NCBI RefSeq assembly: GCF_001696615.3
Contig: NZ_CP032279.1
Coordinates: forward strand, 2,852,001-2,916,000
DNA from: Acinetobacter sp. WCHAc010034
GTDB taxonomy: Bacteria; Pseudomonadota; Gammaproteobacteria; Pseudomonadales; Moraxellaceae
Direction: 5' to 3'
Length of the DNA stretch: 64,000 bases
Under the pieces are notes generated by a model. That model worked only from the letters and a program-made list of their open reading frames with translations. It searched no databases and was not told where the DNA came from. Within the stretch, counting starts at the first letter, position 1; each line of letters begins with the position of its first letter. The position numbers and the translations under genes are program-made. This document shows, one piece after another, positions 9,673 to 18,173 of this stretch.

Positions 9673-10530
9673 GTGCAAACTCAACTGTTCTCAAGACAAC
9701 CGCCATCTTTTCGCTCATTTATCATTGCGGTAATCGCATGCCTGGTGGTGCTTTTCTTTGATTGGCGCATGCCGCATGTGGTTAAACCGGCAAGAGATGT
9801 CTTGTATGCGGCCTATAATCCAATTTACGCCGCTGCAAGCTATCCAGTGTTATCGCGAGAATGGCTGAATCAGCAAACCAAGTCAGAAGCTCAGCTGCGC
9901 CGCGAAAATACCGCGATGCAGGCGGAGCTTTTGCAGGCGCAAGTCCGCCTGCAGAAGCTTTCTGAACTTTCTGCGGAAAATACCCGCCTGCGCGGCCTAT
10001 TGGACACGCCGTTAATTATTGACGGGCGCATGGAAATTGCGGAAGTCATCGGCACCGATGCTGACCCGCTGCGGCACATTATCGTGATCAACCGCGGCGC
10101 CAGCAGCCAGCTGAAAGTCGGGCAGACGGTGCTGGATGACAAAGGCATTATGGGGCAGATCGTGAATGTCTATCCGCACAGCAGCCGCATCATGCTGCTG
10201 TCTGACAAGGAGCATTCCCTGTCAGTGCGGCTGGAGCATACCGGCATGCGCGCAATTGTATCCGGCACAGGCGATTTAGGGCGCCTGAAAATGGAATACG
10301 TGCCAACCAGCGCCAATATCAAAGTGGGTGAGAAAGTGTATAGTTCAGGGCTTGGGGCGCATTTCCCTGCAGGCTATTTTGTCGGAACGGTATCCAAAGT
10401 GCAGCGCCATAATTCAGGCGAATTTGCGCAAATTGATGTTGCGCCTGCGGCCCAGCTGGCCGGCGGGCATCATGTGGTGGTGCTGTTTTCCGATTCTTTA
10501 GCGATGGAGCAGCCGAATGCCAATCGCTAA
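9673..10530 (+). CDS. mreC: Rod shape-determining protein MreC
   Basis: A 285-residue bitopic inner-membrane protein that scaffolds MreB, MreD and the PBP2/RodA synthase from the periplasmic side. It has one N-terminal membrane helix (about 15-32, IIAVIACLVVLFF), a coiled coil (about 60-105, with LRRENTAMQAELLQAQ) and the paired beta-barrel domain of the family (about 115-270). The start is GTG at 9673 with GGACGCGGCGG upstream. It follows mreB after 16 bases and overlaps mreD by 14, indicating translational coupling. No anomaly was seen. Confidence 0.96.
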   Translation: MQTQLFSRQPPSFRSFIIAVIACLVVLFFDWRMPHVVKPARDVLYAAYNPIYAAASYPVLSREWLNQQTKSEAQLRRENTAMQAELLQAQVRLQKLSELSAENTRLRGLLDTPLIIDGRMEIAEVIGTDADPLRHIIVINRGASSQLKVGQTVLDDKGIMGQIVNVYPHSSRIMLLSDKEHSLSVRLEHTGMRAIVSGTGDLGRLKMEYVPTSANIKVGEKVYSSGLGAHFPAGYFVGTVSKVQRHNSGEFAQIDVAPAAQLAGGHHVVVLFSDSLAMEQPNANR

Positions 10531-11008
10531 GCTCAGCCGCCCGGCGCACCGAGATCCTTTGGCGGCCATCGTCATTTCGGTGATCTTGGCCTCGGTGCTG
10601 ATGGTGTATCCGCTGTCCTATACGCTGTCCGGCTGGCGCCCATTGCTGATGATGCTGGTGATGCTGTTCTGGGTGCTGTGCCAGCCGACATGGTGCGGCG
10701 TGTGGTTTGCCTTCGGCACCGGCATTTTTGTAGACCTGCTGGTCGATGCGCCGCTGGGTATGAATGCTTTAAGTTTTGTACTGCTGGCCTTTATCGCGCG
10801 TTTTTTGACGCGTGAGCGGCGCGTTCTGACCTTCGGAAACTTATGGGCGATTGCCTCGATTGCTGTTTTGGCGCATCTGTTTTTCGCCTGGATAGCGCAG
10901 GTCATGAGCGGCGTGCATTTCTCCCTGGCGCGCCATTGGCAGCCGCTGCTGACCAGCGTGCTGGCATGGCCGGTCATCTACTATATGCTGAAAAAATGGC
11001 GGATTTAA
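10517..11008 (+). CDS. mreD: Rod shape-determining protein MreD
   Basis: A 163-residue polytopic inner-membrane protein of the elongasome. Five or so hydrophobic helices are visible, with family-typical sequence around FAFGTGIFVDLLVDAPLGMNAL. The start ATG 10517 lies inside the end of mreC. The last bases overlap the start of maf. The basic N-terminal tail and C-terminal KKWRI fit the positive-inside rule. Role and partners follow from family and operon position. Confidence 0.94.
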   Translation: MPIAKLSRPAHRDPLAAIVISVILASVLMVYPLSYTLSGWRPLLMMLVMLFWVLCQPTWCGVWFAFGTGIFVDLLVDAPLGMNALSFVLLAFIARFLTRERRVLTFGNLWAIASIAVLAHLFFAWIAQVMSGVHFSLARHWQPLLTSVLAWPVIYYMLKKWRI

Positions 11009-11562
11009 TCCTTGCATCCAGTTCGCCGCGGCGGCGTGAGCTGCTTGCGCAGCTTGGTTTGGTATTTGATATCTATAGCCCAGATATTGATGAGTCTGTA
11101 CAAACAGGTGAATCAGCAGCCCATTACGTGGAGCGGCTGGCATGCGCTAAAGCTGAGGCCGTGCAGCGCCAATATCCTGATGCGGTTGTGATCGCCGCCG
11201 ACACCAGTTTAGGGCTGGATGGGCAAATTCTGGGCAAGCCGGAATCAAAACAGCATGCCTTTGAAATCTGGGGAAAAATATCGGGCAGAACGCATGATGT
11301 GTTTTCAGGCGTTTGCGTGCGCACAAAAGATCAAATTTGCAGTATAGTGGTACGCACGCAGGTTGAATTTCAGACCCTGAGCCAGAGCGATATGGAAAGC
11401 TACTGGGCCACGGGCGAACCCCTCGGCAAGGCGGGAGCCTACGCCATTCAGGGCATCGCTGCGCGCTATATCCCGCGGATTGATGGCAGCTACTCCAATG
11501 TAGTCGGGCTGCCGCTCTATGAAACTGTACAGCTGCTGCAGGCAGTTAAGGCGCTAAATTAA
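10996..11562 (+). CDS. maf: Maf family nucleotide pyrophosphatase
   Basis: A 188-residue Maf/YhdE-type protein. The family hydrolyses dTTP/UTP or modified NTPs and has been linked to division arrest and nucleotide-pool hygiene. Typical motifs are LILASSSPRRRELL at the N-terminus, VIAADTSLG with the catalytic Asp, and GEPLGKAGAYAIQG near residue 145. I set the start at ATG 10996, which gives the canonical MADLILASSSPRR beginning; the longer frame upstream is mreD in another frame. It overlaps mreD by 13 bases and lies 38 bases before rng. The subclass (dTTP/UTP type or m7GTP type) is not certain by eye. Confidence 0.93.
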   Translation: MADLILASSSPRRRELLAQLGLVFDIYSPDIDESVQTGESAAHYVERLACAKAEAVQRQYPDAVVIAADTSLGLDGQILGKPESKQHAFEIWGKISGRTHDVFSGVCVRTKDQICSIVVRTQVEFQTLSQSDMESYWATGEPLGKAGAYAIQGIAARYIPRIDGSYSNVVGLPLYETVQLLQAVKALN

Positions 11563-11600
11563 CTGCTGAAAAGAATTTTTATAATGTTTTGAGTTTAGTT

Positions 11601-13055
11601 ATGTCTGATGAGTTGCTGATTAACGTCACGCCGATGGAATGCCGCGTGGCGTTAATTGAAAATGGCACGGTCAATGAGCTGTTTGTTGAGCGCACTGTCA
11701 AGCGCGGTTTGGTGGGCAATATCTATAAAGGCAAAGTGGTGCGCGTGCTTCCCGGCATGCAGGCGGCTTTTGTTGATATCGGCCTGTCGCGCACCGCTTT
11801 CCTGCATATCAATGATATGGTCTGGCAAAAAAACCAGCCTGCGCCGAATGTTTTTGAGCTGCTGCAGCCGGGGCAGATCCTGACGGTTCAAGTCATGAAA
11901 GACATGCTTGGCACCAAGGGCGCCCGCCTCAGCACCGACCTTTCCATTCCTTCACGCTATCTGGTGATGATGCCGTTCGGCAATCATATTGGCGTATCGC
12001 AGCGCATTGAATCTGAACAGGAACGCGACCGCCTGCGCTCGATGATTGAGCGCATTCAGGCGGAGCATAAATTGCCGGGTTCGGTGATTGTGCGCACGGC
12101 AGCCGACGGCATTGCCGAAGAAGCGATTGCGCAGGACATGGCCTATCTGGCGAAGCTTTGGGAATACATTCAGCGCAAGCAGAGCAGCACCGCCGTGCCG
12201 TCGCTGATTTTTGAGGAGCTGCCTCTGCCGCAGCGGGTGATCCGCGATTTGGCCAATGACGAAACTTCTAAAATTCATGTCGATTCGCGTGAAATTCACG
12301 GCAAGCTGAAGGAATTTGTCGAAGAATTTGTGCCGAACATGCTGGAGCGCCTGATTCACTATCCGGGCGAGCGCCCGATTTTTGACTTGTACAATGTTGA
12401 AGAAGACATCCAAAAGGCGCTGCAAACCCGCGTCGCGCTGAAGTCCGGCGGCTATCTGATGATTGATCAGACTGAAGCCATGACCACTATTGATGTCAAC
12501 ACCGGCTCCTATGTCGGCGGGCGCACGCTGGAAGACACGGTGTTCAAGACCAATATGGAGGCGACGCAGGTGATTGCGCGCCAGCTCCGCCTGCGCAATC
12601 TGGGCGGCATCATCATCATCGACTTTATTGACATGCAGGAAGCGCAACACCGCGAACAGGTGATGAGCCAGTTTGAGAAAATGCTGGAGCGCGACCATGC
12701 TAAAACCAAGATTACGCAGGTGTCTGAGCTGGGCCTGGTGGAAATGACCCGCAAGCGCACCCGCGAGTCGCTGGAGCATTTGCTGTGCGAATCCTGCCCG
12801 ACCTGCCAGGGGCGCGGCTATGTGAAAACCGCAGAGACCGTGTGTTACGAAATCTTTCGGGAAATCCTGCGCTACGCGCGCGCTTTCGAGTCGCAAAGCG
12901 GCTTTACGGTGGTTGCGCATCCCTCGGTGATTGACCGCTTATTGACCGCGGAAGCGCCTGCAGTGGCCGATCTGGAGCATTTTATCAGCCGCGTGATTAA
13001 GTTCCAGGTGGAGAATCTGTATACGCAAGAGCAATACGATATCATCTTGAGCTGA
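11601..13055 (+). CDS. rng: Ribonuclease G
   Basis: A 484-residue RNase E/G-family endoribonuclease that matures the 5' end of 16S rRNA and takes part in mRNA decay. It has an S1-like RNA-binding domain (about 38-120), the 5' sensor and catalytic core with TTIDVNTGSYVG and GGIIIIDFIDM carrying the metal-binding Asp residues, and the zinc-link CESCPTCQGRG near residue 400. It lacks the long C-terminal scaffold of RNase E, so RNase G is the better call. Start ATG 11601 is preferred over TTG 11589. It ends the mreBCD-maf-rng unit. Confidence 0.96.
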   Translation: MSDELLINVTPMECRVALIENGTVNELFVERTVKRGLVGNIYKGKVVRVLPGMQAAFVDIGLSRTAFLHINDMVWQKNQPAPNVFELLQPGQILTVQVMKDMLGTKGARLSTDLSIPSRYLVMMPFGNHIGVSQRIESEQERDRLRSMIERIQAEHKLPGSVIVRTAADGIAEEAIAQDMAYLAKLWEYIQRKQSSTAVPSLIFEELPLPQRVIRDLANDETSKIHVDSREIHGKLKEFVEEFVPNMLERLIHYPGERPIFDLYNVEEDIQKALQTRVALKSGGYLMIDQTEAMTTIDVNTGSYVGGRTLEDTVFKTNMEATQVIARQLRLRNLGGIIIIDFIDMQEAQHREQVMSQFEKMLERDHAKTKITQVSELGLVEMTRKRTRESLEHLLCESCPTCQGRGYVKTAETVCYEIFREILRYARAFESQSGFTVVAHPSVIDRLLTAEAPAVADLEHFISRVIKFQVENLYTQEQYDIILS

Positions 13056-13185
13056 AATTGTAACAGAATATCGTTAAACACTTGTTACAACTGAAATTTT
13101 ACTTTTGATCTGTAATTTTGAATACTAAACGCATCCAATAGCCAAAGCCGTTTTTCCCTTTGGGCTTAGCAAAATGAGGTGTGTT

Positions 13186-13359
13186 ATGGGTGTCCGTAAA
13201 GCAGTAATGAGTACAGGTTTAAAGCATATGCTGGATGCGAAGACAGTCAATTCAGCGTATATTCTGGACGAGCGCGGCAATGAGGTGCAGATTACCGCCT
13301 CCATGATCCGCACCGCGTGCCATCAGCTGTTAAAGCAGTGCCGAAATATTAAAAATTAA
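13186..13359 (+). CDS. Small conserved-looking protein of unknown function
   Basis: A 57-residue protein starting at ATG 13186 with GAGGTG upstream at good spacing, and ending at the lip of a strong terminator. The sequence has YILDERGNEVQITASMIRTACHQL (split here as YILDERGNEVQ and ITASMIRTACHQL), a strand-turn-strand then helix pattern that looks conserved rather than random. It may belong to the short PA1571-like group of pseudomonads and relatives, but I am not sure. It has its own ribosome-binding site and terminator, so it is a real small gene, either monocistronic or distal to rng. Confidence 0.7.
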   Translation: MGVRKAVMSTGLKHMLDAKTVNSAYILDERGNEVQITASMIRTACHQLLKQCRNIKN

Positions 13360-13388
13360 GGGGCTATTTGAAAGCCCCTTAATTTTTT
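13352..13388 (+). terminator. Rho-independent terminator after the 57-residue gene
   Basis: AAATTAAGGGGCT pairs with AGCCCCTTAATTTTT around a short loop (ATTTGAA), followed by a T-run at 13383-13388. The stem starts at the stop codon of the small gene. The left-arm A-run would also allow termination of leftward transcripts. Confidence 0.9.
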
Positions 13389-13459
13389 GATCATTTTTTG
13401 AAAATAAATACAGCCTTAATGCCGTTTTCAGTTGGCAAATTATTCCAGCCCGCCTGCGG

Positions 13460-14839
13460 TCAGCTTACCGCCTGCAGCTTTGGGCTATCTTTATTGACTA
13501 TCTCTTCAAAGCGCTGAATCTCCTCTTCCAGATGCGTCAGCAGGTTCTGCATTTTAGGCAATGCATTGCGGCAGGCGGTCAGGCCTACTTCCAGTTTGTC
13601 CTGATAGCTGGTCATGGTGATGTTCAGCGCCTGGCCGTCCATCACAATTGAAGCGGGGTAGAGCGCATTCAGGCGCGCGCCATTCCAGTACAGCGCTTCG
13701 CGCGGGCCGGGAACATTGGAAATCACCAAATTGAAGGCCTGGCGTTTAGGCATCAGCCCGGAAGCAATGTTCAAGCCGGCTGCTCCGTAAACAAATGCGC
13801 TGTAATTTAAAATTTGATTGGCATTCATGCGCTTAAAGCGCTCTTTGGCGTTCAGCACGCTGCGGCGGACAATCGCGAGCCGTTCCAGCGGGTCTTCTTT
13901 ATGCGTGCCGAGGTTGGCCAGAATCATGGTGATCCGGTTCGACAGTTCAGAATCATCGCCGCGCACCGATGCCGGCACCATGGCAATCAGCGGTTTTTTC
14001 GGCAAGGCGTTTTGCGTAATCAGGTATTCGCGCAGCGCGCCGGAGCAAATCGCCAAAACAATATCGTTAATGGTCACGCCAAGCGCTTTCGCAATATTAT
14101 GCAGGCGCGAGAAATCAAAGGACTGCGCGGCGAAGCGGCGTGAAGAGCTGACGCGCTGGTTCAGAATCGAGCTTGGCGCCTGAAAGCTGGATACGTAATC
14201 CGGGTTGCGCCCCATGTCTTTCATCACGGTCTGCGACAATTCATAGATCACGCGCGGGGTGGAATCAATCTGGTCTTTCAAGCCGTCAATCAGGCCTCTA
14301 AGGCGGCTGACTTTTGGCTGCTTGAGGCGCTTGATGCGCGGGCCTTCAACGCACCACGGCGGCACAATGCTTTTGGTATTCTGATCATCTGACAGCGATT
14401 TTTCCACCAGGCGCATGCCGGCAATGCCGTCCACCATGGCGTGGTGGATTTTAAAGTACATGGCGAAGCGGTTGCCTTCAATGCCTTCAATGATATGGCA
14501 GGTCCACAGCGGCTTGGCGCGGTCAATTAGAGTGCTGTGCTCTTGCGAAATATAGGTCAGCAGTTCGCGGATGCGCCCCGGCTGAGGCAGCGCGATATGG
14601 CGGAAATGATGGTCTAAGTCAAATTCTTCATCTTCATCCCAAAAAAAGCCGCTTAAGCGGTTATTGAAGGGCGGGATGGGAATGGACTTGGAATTGCGGA
14701 TATCAGTAACCAAGTCCTGAATAAAGCTGGCCGGCGCATTGTCTGGAATTGTAAATAAGAATAGCCCGCCCACATGCATAGGCTGCTGCCGTTTTTCTAA
14801 AGTTAGAAAAATAAAATCAATTGGGTGTAATGGACGCAT
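13460..14839 (-). CDS. wax-dgaT: Wax ester synthase / diacylglycerol O-acyltransferase (AtfA type)
   Basis: A 459-residue bifunctional WS/DGAT. It transfers fatty acyl groups from acyl-CoA to fatty alcohols (wax esters) or diacylglycerol (triacylglycerol), the storage-lipid step typical of Acinetobacter. The catalytic HHxxxDG motif is HHAMVDG at 132-138. The N-terminus MRPLHPIDFIFL and the C-terminal half with NLVISNVPGPRE closely follow the known Acinetobacter AtfA pattern and length. It is monocistronic between the small gene and cysH. It probably acts at the inner membrane or lipid-droplet surface. No lesions were seen. Confidence 0.95.
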   Translation of the reverse strand: MRPLHPIDFIFLTLEKRQQPMHVGGLFLFTIPDNAPASFIQDLVTDIRNSKSIPIPPFNNRLSGFFWDEDEEFDLDHHFRHIALPQPGRIRELLTYISQEHSTLIDRAKPLWTCHIIEGIEGNRFAMYFKIHHAMVDGIAGMRLVEKSLSDDQNTKSIVPPWCVEGPRIKRLKQPKVSRLRGLIDGLKDQIDSTPRVIYELSQTVMKDMGRNPDYVSSFQAPSSILNQRVSSSRRFAAQSFDFSRLHNIAKALGVTINDIVLAICSGALREYLITQNALPKKPLIAMVPASVRGDDSELSNRITMILANLGTHKEDPLERLAIVRRSVLNAKERFKRMNANQILNYSAFVYGAAGLNIASGLMPKRQAFNLVISNVPGPREALYWNGARLNALYPASIVMDGQALNITMTSYQDKLEVGLTACRNALPKMQNLLTHLEEEIQRFEEIVNKDSPKLQAVS

Positions 14840-14973
14840 AGCGTGGATTGCCTCACTGCAATGTCTAGGAAGCTCCTATCTTGAGCAGCCTTGTTAGAAT
14901 TATTAAATTTGCTTAGAAAGTATAGCGTTTTTAATCAAGAATAAAACTGATTTATATGTATCCATGCGTTGAA

Positions 14974-14999
14974 AAAACCACTGTTTTTGCAGCGGTTTT
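14974..14999 (-). terminator. Probable terminator of cysH
   Basis: AAAACCACTG (14974-14983) and CAGCGGTTTT (14990-14999) form a 10-bp stem with one mismatch or wobble and a 6-base loop. Read leftward, the hairpin is followed by further T residues (complement of the A-run at 14972-14977). It lies 20 bases beyond the cysH stop. Confidence 0.65.
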
Positions 15000-15019
15000 G
15001 ACTTGATTATTTCTGTAAG

Positions 15020-15754
15020 TTATTTCTTTAAATTTCCGGCATGCAGTCCGCATTCTTTATGCGTGGCTTCTTCCCACCACCAGCGGCCTTCGCGCTCATG
15101 CTGATTCGGCAGCACAGGGCGGGTGCAGGGCTCGCATCCAATGGAAATAAAGCCGCGCTCATGCAGCGGGTTGTAGGGAATTTCCATCAGGCGGATATAG
15201 TTCCAGACATCTGCGCTGGACCAGTTCGCCAGCGGATTGTATTTGATCAGCTGCTTGCCGGGACCGGAAAAGCCCGGATCGGCCTGCACCGCGGGAATTT
15301 CATTGCGCGTGCCGGGGCTCTGGTCTTTGCGCTGGCCGGTAATCCAGCCGTCCAGCGTCGCCAGCTTTTTGCGCAGCGGCTGAACTTTGCGGATGCCGCA
15401 GCATTCACTGTGGCCATCCTGATAAAAGCTGAAAAAGCCTTTTTCATTTACCAGCTGCTGCACCGCTTCAGTTTCCGGAAAGCAGATTTCAATATCAATA
15501 TTATAATGCTTGCGCACTGTATCAATAAACTGATAGGTCTCTGCATGCAGACGGCCGGTATCGAGGCTGAATACCCGGAAAGGCTTGCCTGAATGGACTG
15601 CCATATCAATCAGCACGACATCTTCCGCGCCGGAAAATGAAATTGCAATTTCACCTTGCTGGCTTAATGCAAGCTCAATAATTTCATTTGGAGATTTGTC
15701 TGCATATTCAGATGCAAGCGCATCGGCAATATCAACAGTAGGGATTATCGTCAT
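15020..15754 (-). CDS. cysH: Assimilatory adenylyl-sulfate (APS) reductase, iron-sulfur type
   Basis: A 244-residue thioredoxin-dependent sulfonucleotide reductase that makes sulfite for cysteine synthesis. The nucleotide-binding P-loop-like [11 protein letters not shown] is near 39-49. The catalytic Cys235 is in [10 protein letters not shown]. Cys118-Cys119 (ECCGIRK) and Cys207/Cys210 (GCEPCTR) are the four ligands of a [4Fe-4S] cluster. This cluster set marks the APS-preferring class rather than the cluster-free PAPS reductase of E. coli, so the substrate is probably APS. It is monocistronic, with a divergent partner thrH. Regulation by a CysB-like factor is likely, but no site was identified. 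Confidence 0.93.
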   Translation of the reverse strand: MTIIPTVDIADALASEYADKSPNEIIELALSQQGEIAISFSGAEDVVLIDMAVHSGKPFRVFSLDTGRLHAETYQFIDTVRKHYNIDIEICFPETEAVQQLVNEKGFFSFYQDGHSECCGIRKVQPLRKKLATLDGWITGQRKDQSPGTRNEIPAVQADPGFSGPGKQLIKYNPLANWSSADVWNYIRLMEIPYNPLHERGFISIGCEPCTRPVLPNQHEREGRWWWEEATHKECGLHAGNLKK

Positions 15755-15951
15755 GTCTGTCCTGGCTATCGGCTTGGAGCGTCAAAACCTATATTAATTT
15801 ATTTCGCAGCCATTTTAATAGAATTGCTAAAATAGACTTATCACTAAAAAATAGATAGTTATGAAAAAAATAGATTTAAAAAAGAACAATGCAAAAGCGC
15901 TTTCTTAAGCTATGATAGTTCAAATTTTTTTCACTGAGATTTGGAGAACCC

Positions 15952-16569
15952 ATGGAAGTCGTCTGTCTTGATCTTGAAGGTGTGTTAGTTCCGGAAATTT
16001 GGATTAACTTTGCGAAAAAAACAGGAATTAAAGCGCTGGAAGCGACAACACGCGATATTCCGGATTATGATGTGCTGATGACGCAGCGCCTGAATATCTT
16101 AAAAGAACACGGCTTAGGTCTGAATGATATTCAGGAAGTGATTGCGGACATGGGGCCGTTCCCGGGGGCAAAGGAATTTGTAAAATGGGTCAGCACGCAT
16201 TTTCAGCTGATTATTCTTTCAGATACATTCTATGAGTTTGCGCATCCTTTAATGAAGCAGCTGGACTGGCCAACGATTTTCTGCCACAAGCTGGAAACCG
16301 ATGAAGCGGGCATGATCACCGCCTATAAGCTGCGCCAGCCGGACCAGAAGCGCAAAGCGGTGCAGGCGCTGCACGGCCTGAATTTCCGCGTGATTGCAGC
16401 CGGCGACTCTTATAATGACACCACCATGCTGGGCGAAGCGGATCAGGGCTTCCTGTTTGATGCGCCAGAAAATGTGATTGCGGAATTCCCGCAGTTTCCG
16501 CCGATTAACGGCTATGACGCGCTGAAAGAAGCCATCCGCAATGCATCTGTGCGTGATATTCCAGCTTAG
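15952..16569 (+). CDS. thrH: Phosphoserine phosphatase / homoserine phosphotransferase ThrH
   Basis: A 205-residue HAD-superfamily enzyme. ThrH removes phosphate from phosphoserine and can transfer it to homoserine, linking serine and threonine synthesis. HAD motif I is CLDLEGVLVP (Asp7 nucleophile, with the ThrH-type DLEG instead of DxDGT), motif II is ILSDTFYEF, and motif IV is AAGDSYNDTTML. The length fits ThrH rather than longer SerB. Start ATG 15952 has GGAGAA upstream at good spacing. It ends in a strong terminator. Confidence 0.93.
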   Translation: MEVVCLDLEGVLVPEIWINFAKKTGIKALEATTRDIPDYDVLMTQRLNILKEHGLGLNDIQEVIADMGPFPGAKEFVKWVSTHFQLIILSDTFYEFAHPLMKQLDWPTIFCHKLETDEAGMITAYKLRQPDQKRKAVQALHGLNFRVIAAGDSYNDTTMLGEADQGFLFDAPENVIAEFPQFPPINGYDALKEAIRNASVRDIPA

Positions 16570-16599
16570 CTTTTATATAGATAAAAATCTGTAAAAAAG

Positions 16600-16632
16600 A
16601 AAAGGCGTACTTTCAATGAGTACGCCTTTTTT
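16600..16632. terminator. Bidirectional Rho-independent terminator (thrH / porin 1)
   Basis: AAAGGCGTACT and AGTACGCCTTTT form an 11-bp stem around TTCAATG, flanked by an A-run on the left and a T-run on the right. It can stop thrH transcripts rightward and the first FadL-like porin transcripts leftward. Confidence 0.9.
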
Positions 16633-16658
16633 CAGAACAAGACAAAAAAATCTAAATT

Positions 16659-17876
16659 TTAGAATTTGTAGCCAATGTTCAAGCCGTAAGCAATTGCATT
16701 GCTATCAGTAAATGCACCTGCTTCAGTATGGGCTCCAGTTACTGCATCAGCATCGCCTAGCCAAAAGTATTTTACCCCAGCGCCAATGAAATAGTTTTCA
16801 GCGGGAGAGAAGCGTACCCCTGTACCTACACTCCAGTAACCTTCAGTTGGGCCAAGTGTTGTAACAGGATTGCCTGCGCCAGAATCCCAGCCAACTGATA
16901 CATTTGCACCCCAACGCTCGTTAAATTTGCGACCTACGCCAACAGTTGCAGAAATTTGATCTTCTTTATAGTCAATCAGGTTAAAGCCATTTGGTTTATT
17001 GGGAACGAAGCCCTTTTGCCCTAGATACTGAGATAATTTGCCAAATTGATAAGGCTGTACTTTGAATTTTGACCAGTCGACCCAGCGCAGATTTGCAAAT
17101 GCCACAGTATCAGCCATGATCCCTGTTTGGAAGTCGACATTGACCGATTGCGGCGTGGTAAGTTCAGTTTTAGCATCAGAAGAGCTAATTGCAGAAATTA
17201 CTGGATTTAGTGGATTGCCTGGAATGACTGTGGAGCCAAAATTCTCATAAGCATTCATTTTGTGTGTAATTTCTGCGCGATAGGTTACAGATGCCTTAAG
17301 CGCAATTTCAGGGATTTGATATGCAACACCCGCTAACCAGCCAACAGACTCATCTTCGCCAGTTCTAAAATCATAACCGTTAAGTGCGCTATAAGCATTG
17401 CCACGTAAAAGTACTGTGCCGTCAACAGTTTGGTATACGGCTCCTGCGTAAAGATTCCAATTTTCATTGGGCTGATAGCCGAAAAGGAGATTAAGATTCT
17501 GTGTATCTACGACAACGGAAGTTCCACCCTTAAATGACACAGGCCGGTTTTCTACAAAATTATTGCTGCCTGAATATTCGGCATCGGCGCCATAGGGCTG
17601 ATCATAAATAAGCCCTACGGAGAAATGATCTGTTGCCTGTACTTTTAAGGCTGCATGAGGGAAGTAGTAGTCGCCAGCCATGTCACCAGTGTTATTTTTG
17701 TCTTTATCTTTTCCAGAAACTTCAGGATCCAGAATTGAAATACCTGCTTCGAAATAGTTTCCGGGCTGCAGAAAAGTAGAAATTGATTGGCCTGAGCGGT
17801 CCAGTCCGGCTGCACATACCGAAGTAGCAGGAATTAAGCTGATCAAAATTGCTTTTGTTAAGTGGCTGAGCTGCAT
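16659..17876 (-). CDS. FadL-type outer-membrane hydrophobe channel (copy 1)
   Basis: A 405-residue outer-membrane protein of the FadL/TodX (OMPP1) family, which moves long-chain fatty acids or other hydrophobic compounds across the outer membrane. It has a signal peptide ending SVCA|AGLD near residue 22, the FadL-like hatch beginning LDRSGQSISTFLQPGNYFE, beta-strand periodicity throughout, and a C-terminal aromatic residue (GYKF) for BamA recognition. It is clearly paralogous to the next gene: both share FLQPGNYFEAGIS, GLIYDQP, GWDSGAGNPVTTLGPTEGYW and KYFWLGDA. The gap between them is about 300 bases. The substrate is not inferable. Confidence 0.92.
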   Translation of the reverse strand: MQLSHLTKAILISLIPATSVCAAGLDRSGQSISTFLQPGNYFEAGISILDPEVSGKDKDKNNTGDMAGDYYFPHAALKVQATDHFSVGLIYDQPYGADAEYSGSNNFVENRPVSFKGGTSVVVDTQNLNLLFGYQPNENWNLYAGAVYQTVDGTVLLRGNAYSALNGYDFRTGEDESVGWLAGVAYQIPEIALKASVTYRAEITHKMNAYENFGSTVIPGNPLNPVISAISSSDAKTELTTPQSVNVDFQTGIMADTVAFANLRWVDWSKFKVQPYQFGKLSQYLGQKGFVPNKPNGFNLIDYKEDQISATVGVGRKFNERWGANVSVGWDSGAGNPVTTLGPTEGYWSVGTGVRFSPAENYFIGAGVKYFWLGDADAVTGAHTEAGAFTDSNAIAYGLNIGYKF

Positions 17877-18131
17877 GTTTTTCCCTGTTTGTAACTTTTA
17901 GTGGGTAATCAATGCAGGGAAAGTAACATAATAAAAAAATGAGTAAATACTCCAGACTGTTCTAAAAATGAACTGGGTAATGCAAGGAAAATGGTTGTAT
18001 AGAGTAAAAGTTCTATTTGTTTGATATTATGTTTATGATTTTTAATAGAAATTAGAATAATTATTTTAAAATGCCTGAGCTGGCATGTGTATAAACTCAA
18101 ATGTTCATTGTTTGGACATCTAATTAAAAAT

Positions 18132-18157
18132 TAAGGCCACAGCGGACTATGGCCTTA
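18132..18157 (-). terminator. Terminator of FadL-type porin copy 2
   Basis: TAAGGCCA (18132-18139) pairs with TGGCCTTA (18150-18157) over a 10-base loop. Read leftward it is followed by AATTTTTAATT, a T-run. It lies 17 bases beyond the stop of the second porin, so the two porins are probably separate transcripts. Confidence 0.85.
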
Positions 18158-18173
18158 CTTTTACTTGCTTAAA

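Noticed and set aside
11952..12920. 322-codon open frame on the minus strand
   Set aside because: It lies wholly within rng, which has unmistakable RNase G motifs; the frame is a compositional shadow, His/Arg/Gln-rich and without domain or ribosome-binding site.
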